Below are positions 34,937 to 45,177 of a DNA stretch of 64,000 nucleotides, one piece after another. The first letter of the stretch is position 1. The number at the start of each line of letters is the position of its first letter. Origin of the DNA: Syncephalastrum monosporum B8922 (taxonomy: Eukaryota; Mucoromycota; Mucoromycetes; Mucorales; Syncephalastraceae); the NCBI GenBank assembly GCA_000697355.1, contig JNEN01001207.1:186001-250000 (forward strand), read 5' to 3'. The notes beneath the pieces are model-generated. The model saw only the letters and a program-made list of their open reading frames with translations, made no database searches and was not told where the DNA came from. The translations under genes were made by a program, and so were the position numbers.

Positions 34937-36057
34937 CATATTCAATACATGCATCTCCTTCATCATTATGTACGTTCATGGGCATTATATCTATTACTAC
35001 TATTACTACTATTTTTACTACTACTGCTGCTGCTAATACTACCACAGTACTGTGTGAAGAAGTGAGGAGGAAGCAGAGACGAGTGCATCGGAAAATCGAT
35101 GCATGTAAGCGCTCTTTTGAGGCCTGCCAGGGTGGGATTTCCGCAATGACACGCTTGCGCTGTTCCGCCTTGGTGTGACACGAATCTCTCATTTGCCCAC
35201 TGGGGTTGATTTCAAGTTGCCGCTGCTCTAATATAAGCTGGACAGAAGGTGGTGAATGAGTTCACTTATGGCGTGATCCACATACCTCTAGGGCATAAAA
35301 AAGAAAGAAAGATAGCGAGTGAGTCGTCCAATATTTACAGTCGTCAGTTGTTACTTTGCTGCGCAGCTCTTCTACTTGAGCCAGTAAAAAAGAAAACTTG
35401 TTGGAGTTCAGAAAGGGCGAGTAAGAGTGTTAAAGGAGGTCAAAGGGTCTTGGATACACGAGGCGTGGCCGCTGCCGCACTTCCGTCGGCCATGCCAAGC
35501 ATATAGCCTTTCTGCACTACATCCACCACTGTATGCAAAGAGTCAGCAATTGCTGCGTTGCGCTCCTCGAATGCGACCCACTGATTGAGGCTTTTCCCAA
35601 CCCAGCGGACAGATTATGTAGTGCACAGTCGCTTGCGTTGCTTTAAATACGCCCACTGCATCTTTTCCACCCTTAAAACACTACACACTGCCTGCCTTTG
35701 GTAGTCGTACGCAGCAGACATAAGGCGAAGCCTTCACCAACTTTATGAACGTTTTACGGCAGTCGTAGCTTCTCTCAGCGTCCCCGATGGACGAGTCCTT
35801 CCTCAATTTTCGGCTCGGTCTCATCACGACCTGCACTTAATCTCTGGGTCATTCCTTCCCGCTCACGAACGATACAAGTTCAACGACAACGAAAGTTGGT
35901 GTGTTCAGTGGCTGCAAAGAAGGCTTCATGAAGCATACAGTCACAGGACACGGGAGCAATCAACGGCGCGGACACACAGGAAACTTTTCGGTGAAAGACC
36001 ACCCGTGGCGGCAGCGCAGATACCCTTCTTGCACAGCATGAATTAATGCAGTTGAAG
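34937..36057. other. Intergenic region with short tandem triplets and a relic element
   Basis: No gene is supported. An (ACT/TAC) triplet run lies at about 34991-35043. Further on are a family-B inverted-repeat element (about 35736-35885) and the start of the 18S-like relic. An 89-codon frame at 34909-35178 overlaps the triplet run and looks spurious. Confidence 0.4.
35736..35885. mobile_element. Family-B inverted-repeat element, diverged copy
   Basis: The internal segment 35809-35860 matches, in inverted orientation, 62325-62374 (shared core: CTGCACTT-ATCTC, CATCAC and CGGCTC blocks). The outer part at 35736-35751 (ACCAACTTTATGAACG) matches the ends of the second copy. No coding capacity is seen. 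The relation rests on a by-eye alignment of about 150 bp. Confidence 0.45.
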
Positions 36058-36106
36058 TGATCCTTCCGTAATCTGACCTGCGGAGACCTTGTTACGACTT
36101 TTTTAC
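36058..36106 (-). rRNA. Relic of the 18S rRNA 3' end (fragment)
   Basis: Read on the minus strand, this 49-nt piece matches the universal 18S 3' terminus: AAGTCGTAACAAGG, then a diverged hinge, then GGAAGGATCA. I count about seven mismatches, mostly transitions, plus a 2-nt insertion against the fungal consensus. Nothing upstream of it matches 18S, so it is a truncated non-functional relic, not an rDNA unit. Confidence 0.7.
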
Positions 36107-36162
36107 ATCCGGTGGACGGCAGGCCTGGCACCAGCTCCGTTAAACGGCAGCGGCAACTGATA

Positions 36163-37210
36163 ATGAGCAAAGCACGATACACCGATCAATTCCGCATGCT
36201 TGGCATTCTGCAACTTCTGTAAATTAATGGTTTTAAGCGAGGAAATGAGCTGACATCCAACTTGCAACAGTGTCGATCACATGGATGACTGGAATGCCGA
36301 AGCCAAGGAATCTGAAACCACGGTGTACCGTCGCTTCGCATCCTTGCTCGACTGCCTGCTGAGGAAAACAAGCGTTCGATTGGAAGAGTAAGTGTATCAT
36401 AAAACGAGAGCCTCTTCGAGGAGAAAGAATTGATCTCGCTGATATCATGACATTTGTTTGTAGTGGCGAATGTGTCTCCACTTGCACGAGGGACAACCAG
36501 ATCCTCCTGCAATCTGTTTGCGGTTTCTCTGATGCCCAAGGAACCGCTTCAGTAGCAGGCGGTCGGAAGATCGATCTTCTGGCTGTAACGATCGTGGACA
36601 ACGGACGAGTGGAACTTTCTTCCATTCGATGGAAGAAAGAGGATGTCACTGATACAGTTGCGTTGTATCAGCAGTCCAAAAACATCCGTATCAACGCGTC
36701 CATCTTGTCCCACTTGGTACGATTTGGTTGTGGCCGTGATCTTGTTGCCATGGATTGGCTAGGTAAGATCAGATTTAACCTTGTATGTCTTCGATGAGCC
36801 ATGTACCCAATAATATTGCATGTCTGTCAATGTAGGCACCGCAGGATATGCCTATGTCCCGCAATATGTGTCTGGTGTTTTCGTGGCAAAGCCATTGGCA
36901 AACTTGACGATTCCGCGCCGCTTTGAAGATCTCCGGAAATTCAAGGATACCTTGAACTTCTTGTTCAAATGGAAGGCGGGTGAACTTTATGTCATAGCTT
37001 TTTGTCGCTGACTCTCTTTCTTGCTTCTCACAGAATTTTCTGGAAGCCAAGGCGAAAGAAGCAAGAGCACATCTCGTGGATTGCAGTGACGTGAAACTGC
37101 TTGGGATCGTCCGTGCACCCTCCTCCTCCCGCCCAGTCTCGCCACACACACCGCCTATAGCTACTACGCCACGTTTGCGAAAGAGATCGATAAACGATAT
37201 GAATGCGTAA
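36163..37210 (+). CDS. Nuclease-like family protein (PD-(D/E)XK-type pattern), unknown role
   Basis: Five exons (36163-36218, 36271-36387, 36464-36762, 36836-36975, 37034-37210) give 262 residues. An N-terminal helical part (ARYTDQFRMLGILQLLVDHM, ESETTVYRRFASLLDCLL) is followed by GGRKIDLLAVTI, then VELSSIRWKKED, QQSKNIRINASILSHL and DLVAMDWLGTAGYAYVP. The tail is Pro/Ser-rich and basic. I recall similar proteins as a multi-copy family in Mucorales. The D-then-E-x-K spacing suggests a PD-(D/E)XK nuclease fold, but here Arg occupies the position of the expected second Glu. The fourth intron needs a GC donor (GCGGGT) for the best frame; using the nearby GT gives a short alternative end. It starts 57 bp from the 18S relic and is followed by a MITE-like sequence. 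Confidence 0.6.
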
Positions 37211-37231
37211 ATTGTGTTGAAGCATCATATA

Positions 37232-37346
37232 CAGTGGCCGTTGGGACAAGTTATATGCCCGGGAAATGGAAAAAATACAGTACCTCAAATATATCCCAAC
37301 GGGAATGATGTATAACAAGTCATATGTTGGATAACGAGCGACACTG
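37232..37346. mobile_element. Diverged family-A MITE-like sequence
   Basis: It begins CAGTGGCCGTTGGGACAAG after a TA and continues with a TTATA-GCCCGGGAAAT block that mirrors the left arm of the intact MITEs (CAGTAGCCGCGCGGATAA, then TTATACGCTCGGGAGAT). The right end (ending CACTG at about 37346) is a poor inverted match and no second TA is seen, so this is an eroded copy or a relative. Confidence 0.35.
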
Positions 37347-38446
37347 AGCAAGAGAGGGTTAAACCCACAGAGAAGTGTCCTCAGTATTGGCAGAAGAAAG
37401 AGCACACGCCCGTAGGCTGACGACCTAGGCCGCTCAGACAAGAACGCCCGGCTGTATCGTGGCTTCTGAAGGGCGCTGACCTGGCTTTAGTGATAGATGT
37501 TTGGAAGCACTGACGTCTGCTAACAAGTAAATGGCTGTAATAGGCGTGTATGCATGTCGGGTCGCTCGGGTAGTAATGGTACCTTAGGGATTCGGTCGCC
37601 GGCCTACTTAAGGTCAGCTTGAAAAGAGATGCACGAGAGCATGTTTGTTTTCCCAGCATATGCTTTAGGAACGCAGGAGTAGTAGCCTTTGTTTCCACGA
37701 ACCAAGACATTTTTGGATTCTCGCACCTGTGTTTATAGTCGTTGGACGCCATGGAGAGGTGTCAGTCACACCAAAAGCGAAGACGATGGAATGCTATACA
37801 TGAAACGTGGTAGCGCCATGTTGAAGTCATCAAACAGCTTCTGCCGAGCTGATAATTCGAGTAGCGGCGACCTGAAATGAGTCCAGCGGTGAATGGGAGA
37901 TCCGTGTCAAATACAGTAATCTCATTCATTAGGGGAAACCACTGTACAAAATAGGTGCTTGCCCACAACGCCTACTACACCATACGGTACCCATACCCCA
38001 CCATGTGTCACTGCGTCGAACAAATAATTCATCATAAATACGCTGTATCATACGTTTCTATTCGAACTGATATCATCGGTCGGGAAGTTACGTGCAGTAC
38101 TTTGTCACGGCTGGCATGCTGCAGAGCTGCATTTATTGAAAATATGCCGATTCGAAGGCAATAGACGCGTATATATCTGTCGACCAAACTGAACTCATTG
38201 TCTATGCCATGCTCATTTTACACCTTGTAGACTTAGTCATCACTGCGGTCAAGATAAGGAAGGACTTTGGGTCAATCGCGTAAAAAGAGAGATTGGCATA
38301 TCGAGAAAGTGAACTCGACAATAAAACCTTGCAGAGCTCGACGAGGGAGAGCCGAGCCCAGAACACTTGTTTGTCCTAAGGTCGCGAGACAGTGGTCCGA
38401 GATCTCGGCGATTGAGCTCTGCACTTGTCTGTGTCTGTGGCTGGAT

Positions 38447-38453
38447 TATATAA
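38447..38453 (+). promoter_or_regulatory. TATA box of the DPP5 gene
   Basis: TATATAA lies about 95 bp upstream of the ATG at 38548. It is a better match than anything else in this promoter. Confidence 0.5.
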
Positions 38454-38547
38454 CGGTCGCAAAAAAGAGCGTCTACAAAAGGCAAAAAGCACCCGAATCA
38501 GTAACTTCAAGTCGGGCTGCGTTTCTTTCGCACATCGAATACAAACC

Positions 38548-41154
38548 ATGTCTGCGACCCGCCCTCTGCTGAGGTCGCTGATTCTCCTCGTCACCATTGC
38601 CATGGTAGCTACTGCCAGATCCCTCACACCTCAAGACGTTGTCTCGCTGCCTCGTCCAGGCGCTCCCTCGCCTGCTCCCAACGGCCTGCATGCTGTCTAC
38701 GCCCAGTCGGTCTATCATCCTGCTGAGGACAAAGTACGTGATGATATACACCTGACAGAGAAAAAGAAAAAGAAAGAAAAAAACGCCTCCTCATACTGTG
38801 GTGTCTATAGACAACGCGCAACTTGTACCTCGTCGACCTCCAGGAAGGCAAGACAACCTCCTTGACTGAACCGAGCTTTGATACCTCCCAGAATGATCCG
38901 TTCTTCTTGGACGATACGCACGTCGCGTACTTTGAAGCGGCCGGAGAAGGCGTGAGTCAGCTGTATGTGCGCGACATCCAGGGCCAAGCTGAACCCTACC
39001 GTCTGACTGACTTCCCCGTCGAGTTCGCCAACGTCAAGTGAGTTTCTTTCTACCTCTTCTTTTAGCAGGTATCTCATCAGTTTGAAAGGTACAACGCCCA
39101 GAAGCGCCTCCTTGCCTTCTCAGCCCAGGTGTATCAGCAGGACGGCTCGCTCCTTTATGCCAAGAAGCGCGACGCTGAAATCAAGGAAACCAAGCGCGAT
39201 ACCGCCCTCGTCTACGATGAGCTGATGGTTCGGTATGAAGCATTCATGTCGTCTTCGTTTGTATGCATGGTTTGACCCCTCTTTTTTTTTTTATCAGCCA
39301 CTGGGACTCGTTTGTGCCGGAAAAGAAGAACAACATCTTCGTTGTCGAGCTTGAGCTCGTCGACGGTAAATACAAGGTGGCGGGCGAGCCGCGCAACCTG
39401 CTCGCTCGCACCGGTCTGGTAAGTGAAAACGAAAATCAATGCTGTGCTATGCTGCATACTTATTTGGTGCATTTTAGGAGTCCCCTATCTTCCCAGACGG
39501 TGGCGCCTCCGACTATGACATATCGCCAAACGGTAAGCTACAGGACCCACCACGATGTGTCTGAAGCTCATCATCCATGTGTAGGCGAGGAGGTCGCCTT
39601 CTTGGCTAAAATCAAGGGCTCGGCGACGGCCTGGGAAACATCCAAGTTCGTCTATGTTGTACCTACTTCCGGCCAATCGGAGCCTGAGGTGTTGAATAAC
39701 GACATTCCTGCTGCTGCGACGTCACCCACCTACGCACCCTCCGGCGCGCTCGCGTACCTCCAGATGATGGAACCCCAGTATGAGTCCGATCGGAACCGTA
39801 TTGTCCTCTACAAGAACGGCAAGCGCACACTCATCGCCGAAGACTGGGATCGCAGCCCGAGCTCGCTCGCCTTCTCGCCCGACGAAAGCATCCTGTACGT
39901 TACCGCCGAGGAGCACGGCCGCAACAAGCTGTTCGCCATCGACCTTCACAAGCCCGGTCTGTCTATCCTCACGCTGACTGAAACCAACGCGGTTTCCAGC
40001 GTCTCTGTCTTGCCGTCCAACACGCTCCTTTTTACCGCCAGCTCGATGCAGTCCCCGAACGTCATCTACACTCTGGACCCCAAGGGAAACCGCAAGCAGC
40101 TAGGCCCCTCCTCCGACCTTGCTGAGCGTCTGGCCGAAATCCAATTCAACGCTCTGGAAGAGTTTCTCTTTGAAGGTGCGCTGGGCGACAGCGTCCACGG
40201 CTGGCTCATCAAGCCTTCTGGTTTCGATCCTTCCAAGAAATACCCGCTCGCGTTTCTGATCCACGGTGGCCCTCAGGGCGCCTGGATGGATTCGTGGAGT
40301 ACGCGTTGGAACCCCCAGGTCTTCGCCGGTGCAGGCTTTGTCGTGGTTGCCATCAACCCGCACGGCTCGACTGGCTATGGCCAGAAATTCACCGATTCCA
40401 TCAGACGCAACTGGGGTTCCCATCCTTATCACGATCTCGAGAAGGGTGTCGACTATATTCTCCAAAAATACGACTTCATTGATGCCAATCGTCTCACGGC
40501 GCTGGGCGCATCTTATGGCGGCTACATGATCAACTGGCTCAACGGTCACACCAACCGCTTCAAGGCCTTTGTCAATCACGACGGCATGTTCTCCACCGTC
40601 AACACTTATTACACTACCGAGGAGCTGTATTTCCCCGAGCGTGAGGTAATGAGTGAAAAGCCTGGCTCGGCTGCTTGCTTACACTTTTTATTTGCTCTAG
40701 TTTGGTGGTCCGCCTTACCATGCTCTCAGTCGTGTAGTCTATGAGCGCTGGTCGCCGTCCAATTATGTCCAGAACTGGAAGACACCTACCCTCGTTATTC
40801 ATGGTAAATGCGAAAGAATGAGCTTAATTTGAAACACGCATCAATTCGTATCTCTTTAGGTGGCCATGACTATCGTCTCGTCGATGGTGAGGGCTTTGCC
40901 ACGTTCACTGCTCTCCAACGCCAGGGCGTGCCATCGCGGTTACTCTACTTCCCCGACGAAAATCACTGGACTCTGAAGCCCGCCAACTCGCTTCGCTGGC
41001 ACAAAGAAGGTACATACTGCTATATCGCGTTGACCTACTATACTCACATTATGCCTTAGTGATCGGATGGATTACGGAATGGACATCCAAATCCCAGAAC
41101 GAGAAAGAAGAAGTCCACGTGCGTATCCAGAACCATGATGCGGTTTATCAATAA
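38548..41154 (+). CDS. dpp5: Secreted dipeptidyl peptidase 5 (prolyl oligopeptidase family, S9C)
   Basis: Nine exons (38548-38733, 38811-39037, 39089-39232, 39298-39418, 39478-39532, 39585-40645, 40701-40803, 40860-41009, 41060-41154) give 713 residues. The start has a signal peptide (RSLILLVTIAMVATARS). A beta-propeller of YVPT, SPTYAPSGALAYL and SSLAFSPDESILYVT-type blades covers the N-terminal 60%. The C-terminal alpha/beta hydrolase carries LIHGGPQGAW, the nucleophile motif GASYGGYM (Ser), GGHDYRLVD (Asp) and DENHW (His). Fungal DPP5 releases dipeptides from peptides outside the cell, usually without needing proline. All nine exons join with consistent frame; the stop is followed by AATAAA repeats. 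The third intron's acceptor could shift by a few bases. Confidence 0.93.
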
Positions 41155-41891
41155 ATAAATAAAAGAGAGTACCCCTTCCTTCCGTTAAATATTATAGTCC
41201 TAAAGTGGTAATCCTATTTAGTAGATAGGTAACGAGGTTTACGCGCTTTTTACAGGGCAAAAATATTCTGATATAGAAGATATACTGATGCCGCGAGTGT
41301 TGACGAAATCGGGTCATTATAATCCAATCACTTAGTCGCAAAAAAAAAAAAAAAAAAAAAAAACGGGAATCCCGGGGACCGGCTCATCAAGCGGTGGGAA
41401 ACGTACTAGAGTGAGCGAATGTTATGTGGAAGTGTGGAGACTTGTAGCCGAAGGCGAAGGTGATTGTAAAGAGCCATACAGTAATGAGGGTGTCACTCTT
41501 GGACTGCGCGTTTATTTAAGGAATCTGCCTTCCATATCAATATTAAAAGAACAATGGGTTGGTCAAAAGAGGCAACGTTTCTTGGGGCGAACTCGTTACT
41601 TGGAGCAATTAACATTAAAGTAGCGCCGACCACAAGTTGCATCAAAAAAGCGTGAAATAATGGGCGCTGTGGGGGGGGGTCCATGTCTATTAATCAAGTC
41701 TCAGGCGGCTTGTTGGTATTGTGCAAATAATCTGCTGGCCGACATTGCTTGCGCTCGTGCTTGCGCTCTTGCTTCCACTGCTTGTGCCCTTCATCTCGTA
41801 GCTTTCATCGGCTTAACGTCTTGCGACTTCTGTGCGTATATCAATCGCTTGCTTGATACGTTCATCAGCAAGCATAGACATCTATTTAGTT
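41155..41891. other. Intergenic region with coding remnants and A/G homopolymers
   Basis: Includes a long A run at about 41341-41363 and a G10 run at about 41671. On the minus strand near 41880-41700 a frame reads MSMLADERIKQAIDIRTEVA, is broken by a stop after about 22 codons, and continues with a Ser/Ala-rich stretch. This looks like a remnant of the decayed gene next to it. Confidence 0.35.
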
Positions 41892-42800
41892 GGTACGAGG
41901 GTGGCGATCCATCCAGAAGCGAACGTAGTCTGCGGAACAGAGCCAGCATTTATAGTTCGCTAACGCAGTTTTGGAGGCCGTCGTGCTGAAATATTTCGAG
42001 TTGGCGATGATATTAGAATCACGCAGCTCGGCGTCGATCAAGAGGCTCGAATTTCTCGGTGAATCTCTTGAATGCGACCAAATTTCCTGCGTCCATACAC
42101 CATTGTACGTCGTTAGGTACGAATGTTTTGCGCTTTTTTCTTGCTGAGCCCGCTGCTTGAACCTGGGTTCATTTGTTAGCCATAGGAAAAAGACAATACA
42201 AAGAAGAGAAAGAAAACTTCGTTGTTCTTCACTCACCCATATCCTTAAATTTTACAAGCGGTGGGACTCGTTTCGTTCAAGGGTGACACTTTGAATGCGT
42301 TCCGGATGTGGATGAGCCCCTTCGCCTCCGGCTACGTGCTTGAATGTCTGCTCGGTGTCATGGTGTCAAAGCGTTTAGTCAAGTGCACCAGCAATATTGC
42401 AGTAGGTGTATCGTTCTTAAGACAGCCTTGGACGGTGTCAAATGTTGTGCCGTTGCGGCTGGGATGTTACGCGGAGGTGCTTATTAAACGAGGCCTTGGG
42501 TGGAAGATCGAAGCTACGCAGGTACGATCTAGTTTTGCGTCGACCGTCTCGGATACTGCATTGTCCCAACGCGATTTCACATGTTCCTTGAGAGTACGTC
42601 ATCTTGGTGTTCGAAGGGTCGACGGATTGCCAGAAGAGCAGGTTCATCCTGAACGATCTTCTTCAGTACTTCCTTTCGAGCGGCGGGGGTGTTTGCGAAA
42701 GGATCGGCTCGATTAAAGCACTCCTTGTTGAGGCAGACAAGAAAATGCGACTGAAGTGATTGAAGAGATTGTAAACAATTGAAAGGTAATACAAACTTCA
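41892..42800 (-). pseudogene. Decayed minus-strand gene of unknown family
   Basis: On the minus strand, about 42790-42600 reads as a good protein frame (CLNKECFNRADPFANTPAAR, then KIVQDEPALLAIRRPFEHQ) that runs into a stop after VLSRN. A shifted frame then gives VKSRWDNAVSETVDAKLD. Further on, about 42165-42020, another frame (after a plausible acceptor) reads RKKRKTFVPNDVQWCMDAGN and LVAFKRFTEKFEPLDRRRAA before a stop. Protein-like stretches separated by frame changes point to a pseudogene. No family is recognised. Confidence 0.4.
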
Positions 42801-43774
42801 GGAGCTGGGATCCAGCGGCGAACAGTCACCGAGAATAAAAGACAGTAGATAGCAAATGCCTGTCGCACACCACACTGCATCAGACAACCCATGATGCACT
42901 TCATATTTATATTCATTCAAAAAGAAACTGAATGTCAAACCGCTAATACCATGAAGGCGAACATTAACGAAAAAGAGTGAGCCGCATGTTGGTTCCTATT
43001 TGATTGGATAAAGATACTGGCACAATGGATATACATATGACATGCACGTCTTTTGTTCTTATACACGGTTCGTTTTATTTGTCGTTCGTTTGAAGCTGAT
43101 TTGCGGCTCCATACGTAGCGGTTAGGCTTTGATGGCATCAATTTTGAATCAAGTTGGCATGTACCTGGGTCGGTTGACGTCGAACTGCCAGGACACGAAA
43201 CAAAAAAAATTAAACAAGGGCAATCGCAGAAAGGGTCCTGATTAGGATCCATCGTAGTCTATGCTGTTTCAAAAGCCTTTAAAAAACTGAATATATGTAG
43301 TGGATGACACTGATGAATGACACACATCGTCTGCCTTAGCAATGACGAAGAGGTATGTTGCAGCTCCTCTTTAACTTGTAAAACAGTTGGCGCACAGACC
43401 CCCGGTTCCCCACACATTTAAATTTTAATAATATTAAAATGAAACATTGAAACGCGTACATTAATTTCCCCCATCCAGTGCACCCAATACAGGGATAAGA
43501 AAGACGTAAATGGCGTCGTTGAGTCTATACATGCATCATATAAAAAGAACACAAGAATATATATCAAAGCAAGTCTTATTGTCGTACGTTCTTGCCCCAA
43601 AAAAGTCGTTGCTGTTATATGACGGTCGTTCCTATACAAACGCAAGCTCATGAACACATTGGCATGTCTTGATCTACCTAATGTTCAAAAGCACATTTCT
43701 CTGCCACAAGTCGCCTTCAACTGCGCATGATTGCCGGAAAAGGAAGTACGGAGTGCCAACCATTTCTGAAAAGC

Positions 43775-43783
43775 TATATAAAG
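43775..43783 (+). promoter_or_regulatory. TATA box of an orphan promoter-like segment
   Basis: TATATAAAG is followed by a 50-bp pure T/C tract (about 43799-43851), the same layout as real promoters in this window. Only a 35-codon frame (43890-43997, starting MSRCMLMSNG) follows, with no family features. Confidence 0.35.
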
Positions 43784-44183
43784 GGTACCTTTTGCGCGCC
43801 CTTTTTTTTCTTTTTTCTTTTTTCTTTTCTCTTTTCTTCATCTATTTGGGCAGGGGGCTTGGCAAACCCCTTTGTACAGATTGACTCTAATGAGTCGCTG
43901 TATGTTAATGTCTAATGGGGTCAGGGTATCCGGCTACCTTGGTCGCAGTAAAGAAAAGCCGGAACGGCCTGGGGTCCAGTTGCTGCGGACTCAGTGAGCG
44001 ACTCGCTCGAAGGCTGTTCCACCCCGTCGTCAGTTGGCCGGGCTGGCAAATAGTATGAATGACAAGTGGACAAGGTCCACACCCCCTCCCTCCTTGTTGC
44101 CAAGGTCATTAGTCTTCTCAATGCGAGTAAGACAGACCGTTAAATGGCTGGTGTAGATTGAAGGCGCCAACGTCCTATGCCAT

Positions 44184-44309
44184 GTCTTCAGGCTTGCCTT
44201 ATGCGAGTATTGGAGACTGGCTAGATGGACGGAGATTCCCATAGGTCCTGTGCTGCCAAGGTCTTCAGACTTGCCTTATGCGAGTATGATGAAGACTGGC
44301 TAGTTGGAC
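44184..44309 (+). repeat. Two-copy tandem repeat, period about 77 bp
   Basis: The segments starting GTCTTCAGGCTTGCCTTATG (44184) and GTCTTCAGACTTGCCTTATG (44261) are nearly identical for about 47 bp, both containing GCGAGTAT and GACTGGCTAG. A more diverged third match (AATGCGAGTAAGAC) lies near 44120. Confidence 0.75.
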
Positions 44310-44380
44310 ATAGATACAATTACTTTTTTAATATGTACAGTACAAATGACAAAGAACAATGAAGAAGGAAAAAGTGGGCT

Positions 44381-44428
44381 TTTTCTTTTTCTTTTTTTTT
44401 TAAAAAAAAAAAAAAAAAAGAAAAAAAA
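44381..44428. repeat. Poly-T / poly-A inverted run
   Basis: T-rich sequence with scattered C meets A-rich sequence with one G, forming a near-perfect inverted repeat of about 20 bp per arm with almost no loop. It can form a hairpin but may also be two adjacent homopolymer tracts. Confidence 0.6.
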
Positions 44429-45177
44429 TCTTGTTACGGAGCAGCAAGTCGATGATTCCGTTGCCATGTGTGAAAGTAATGATAAAGCGAGCCAAAAGTT
44501 TAAGGCTTTCAAAATGGCTTCTTATGTTGATGAGCAGTCGTATTGGTGTGCGGCGACGTTCGATAATTCTAGTACAGTGAAAGTGTTGCAAGACTGAAGT
44601 GGTCTTCCCATTCGTCACAAAGAGCAGCATTTCATTGTGTATTGTCTTTGATCGTATTATGTACCGTCTCAGAGCCCGCTGGACGACTTCTTTCAAAGTC
44701 GGTAACGCTCGTGTCCACTCAATCTCAAAAAGCGATCTTAGTGCGTTTCTTGCTGCGTTGTTCTCAATACAGCCTTATATGAAAGCTCGTATTGCCTGTA
44801 CAGATCCTAATAGCTCTAAAGGTATGCGTTCAATCGTTGTTTATTGCTCCCATGGTATCGTTCTGTCGTAGACTGGATACATCAATGAAGTACAACAGCA
44901 AAATATAGAGAAACGTAGTGTAGCTTTAAAAAAAGTGCGTTCCTGGGAAGGTACACGGATCAAGGTACGCAGCTAAGGTTTAGGAGCCTCAGCAAAGGTC
45001 CATTATATCAGAGCAATATCTTGCAGATTTGGAACGTTCGCTTGGGGGTTGTCTGGGTGGGTGCCGAAAGGCGCATTGACAGGTGTGAGGACGCGAGATA
45101 ATGAGGGACGATCTCAGCGCTGCAACTGCCGCTTATTTTCTGAAGAGTTTAAAGCAAAACAAAATGCAAGAGCGTGA

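Larger units (their letters stand above)
37211..38547. other. Intergenic region and DPP5 promoter
   Basis: No gene is recognised. It contains a diverged MITE-like stretch near its start (listed separately) and a TATA box near its end. Remaining frames of up to about 120 codons on the minus strand show no family features. Confidence 0.4.
42801..45177. other. Repeat-rich spacer without supported genes
   Basis: Contains an A/T-rich palindromic stretch near 43420-43440, an orphan promoter-like segment (43775-43890), a 77-bp tandem repeat (44184-44309), a T/A inverted run (44381-44428) and, at about 44430-44871, broken plus-strand frames such as SSISLCIVFDRIMYRLRARW that may be remnants of an unknown gene. 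Confidence 0.4.

Noticed and set aside
34909..35178. An 89-codon frame after the IF3 gene that could be a spliced C-terminal exon
   Set aside because: The unspliced IF3 end already matches the last conserved strand of the family, and the candidate exon overlaps a simple triplet repeat.
35808..35860. Resemblance of the shared repeat core to U2 snRNA (GATCAAGTG-AG) or to a snoRNA C box (GTGATGA)
   Set aside because: Only about ten bases agree and no other conserved part of either RNA is present.
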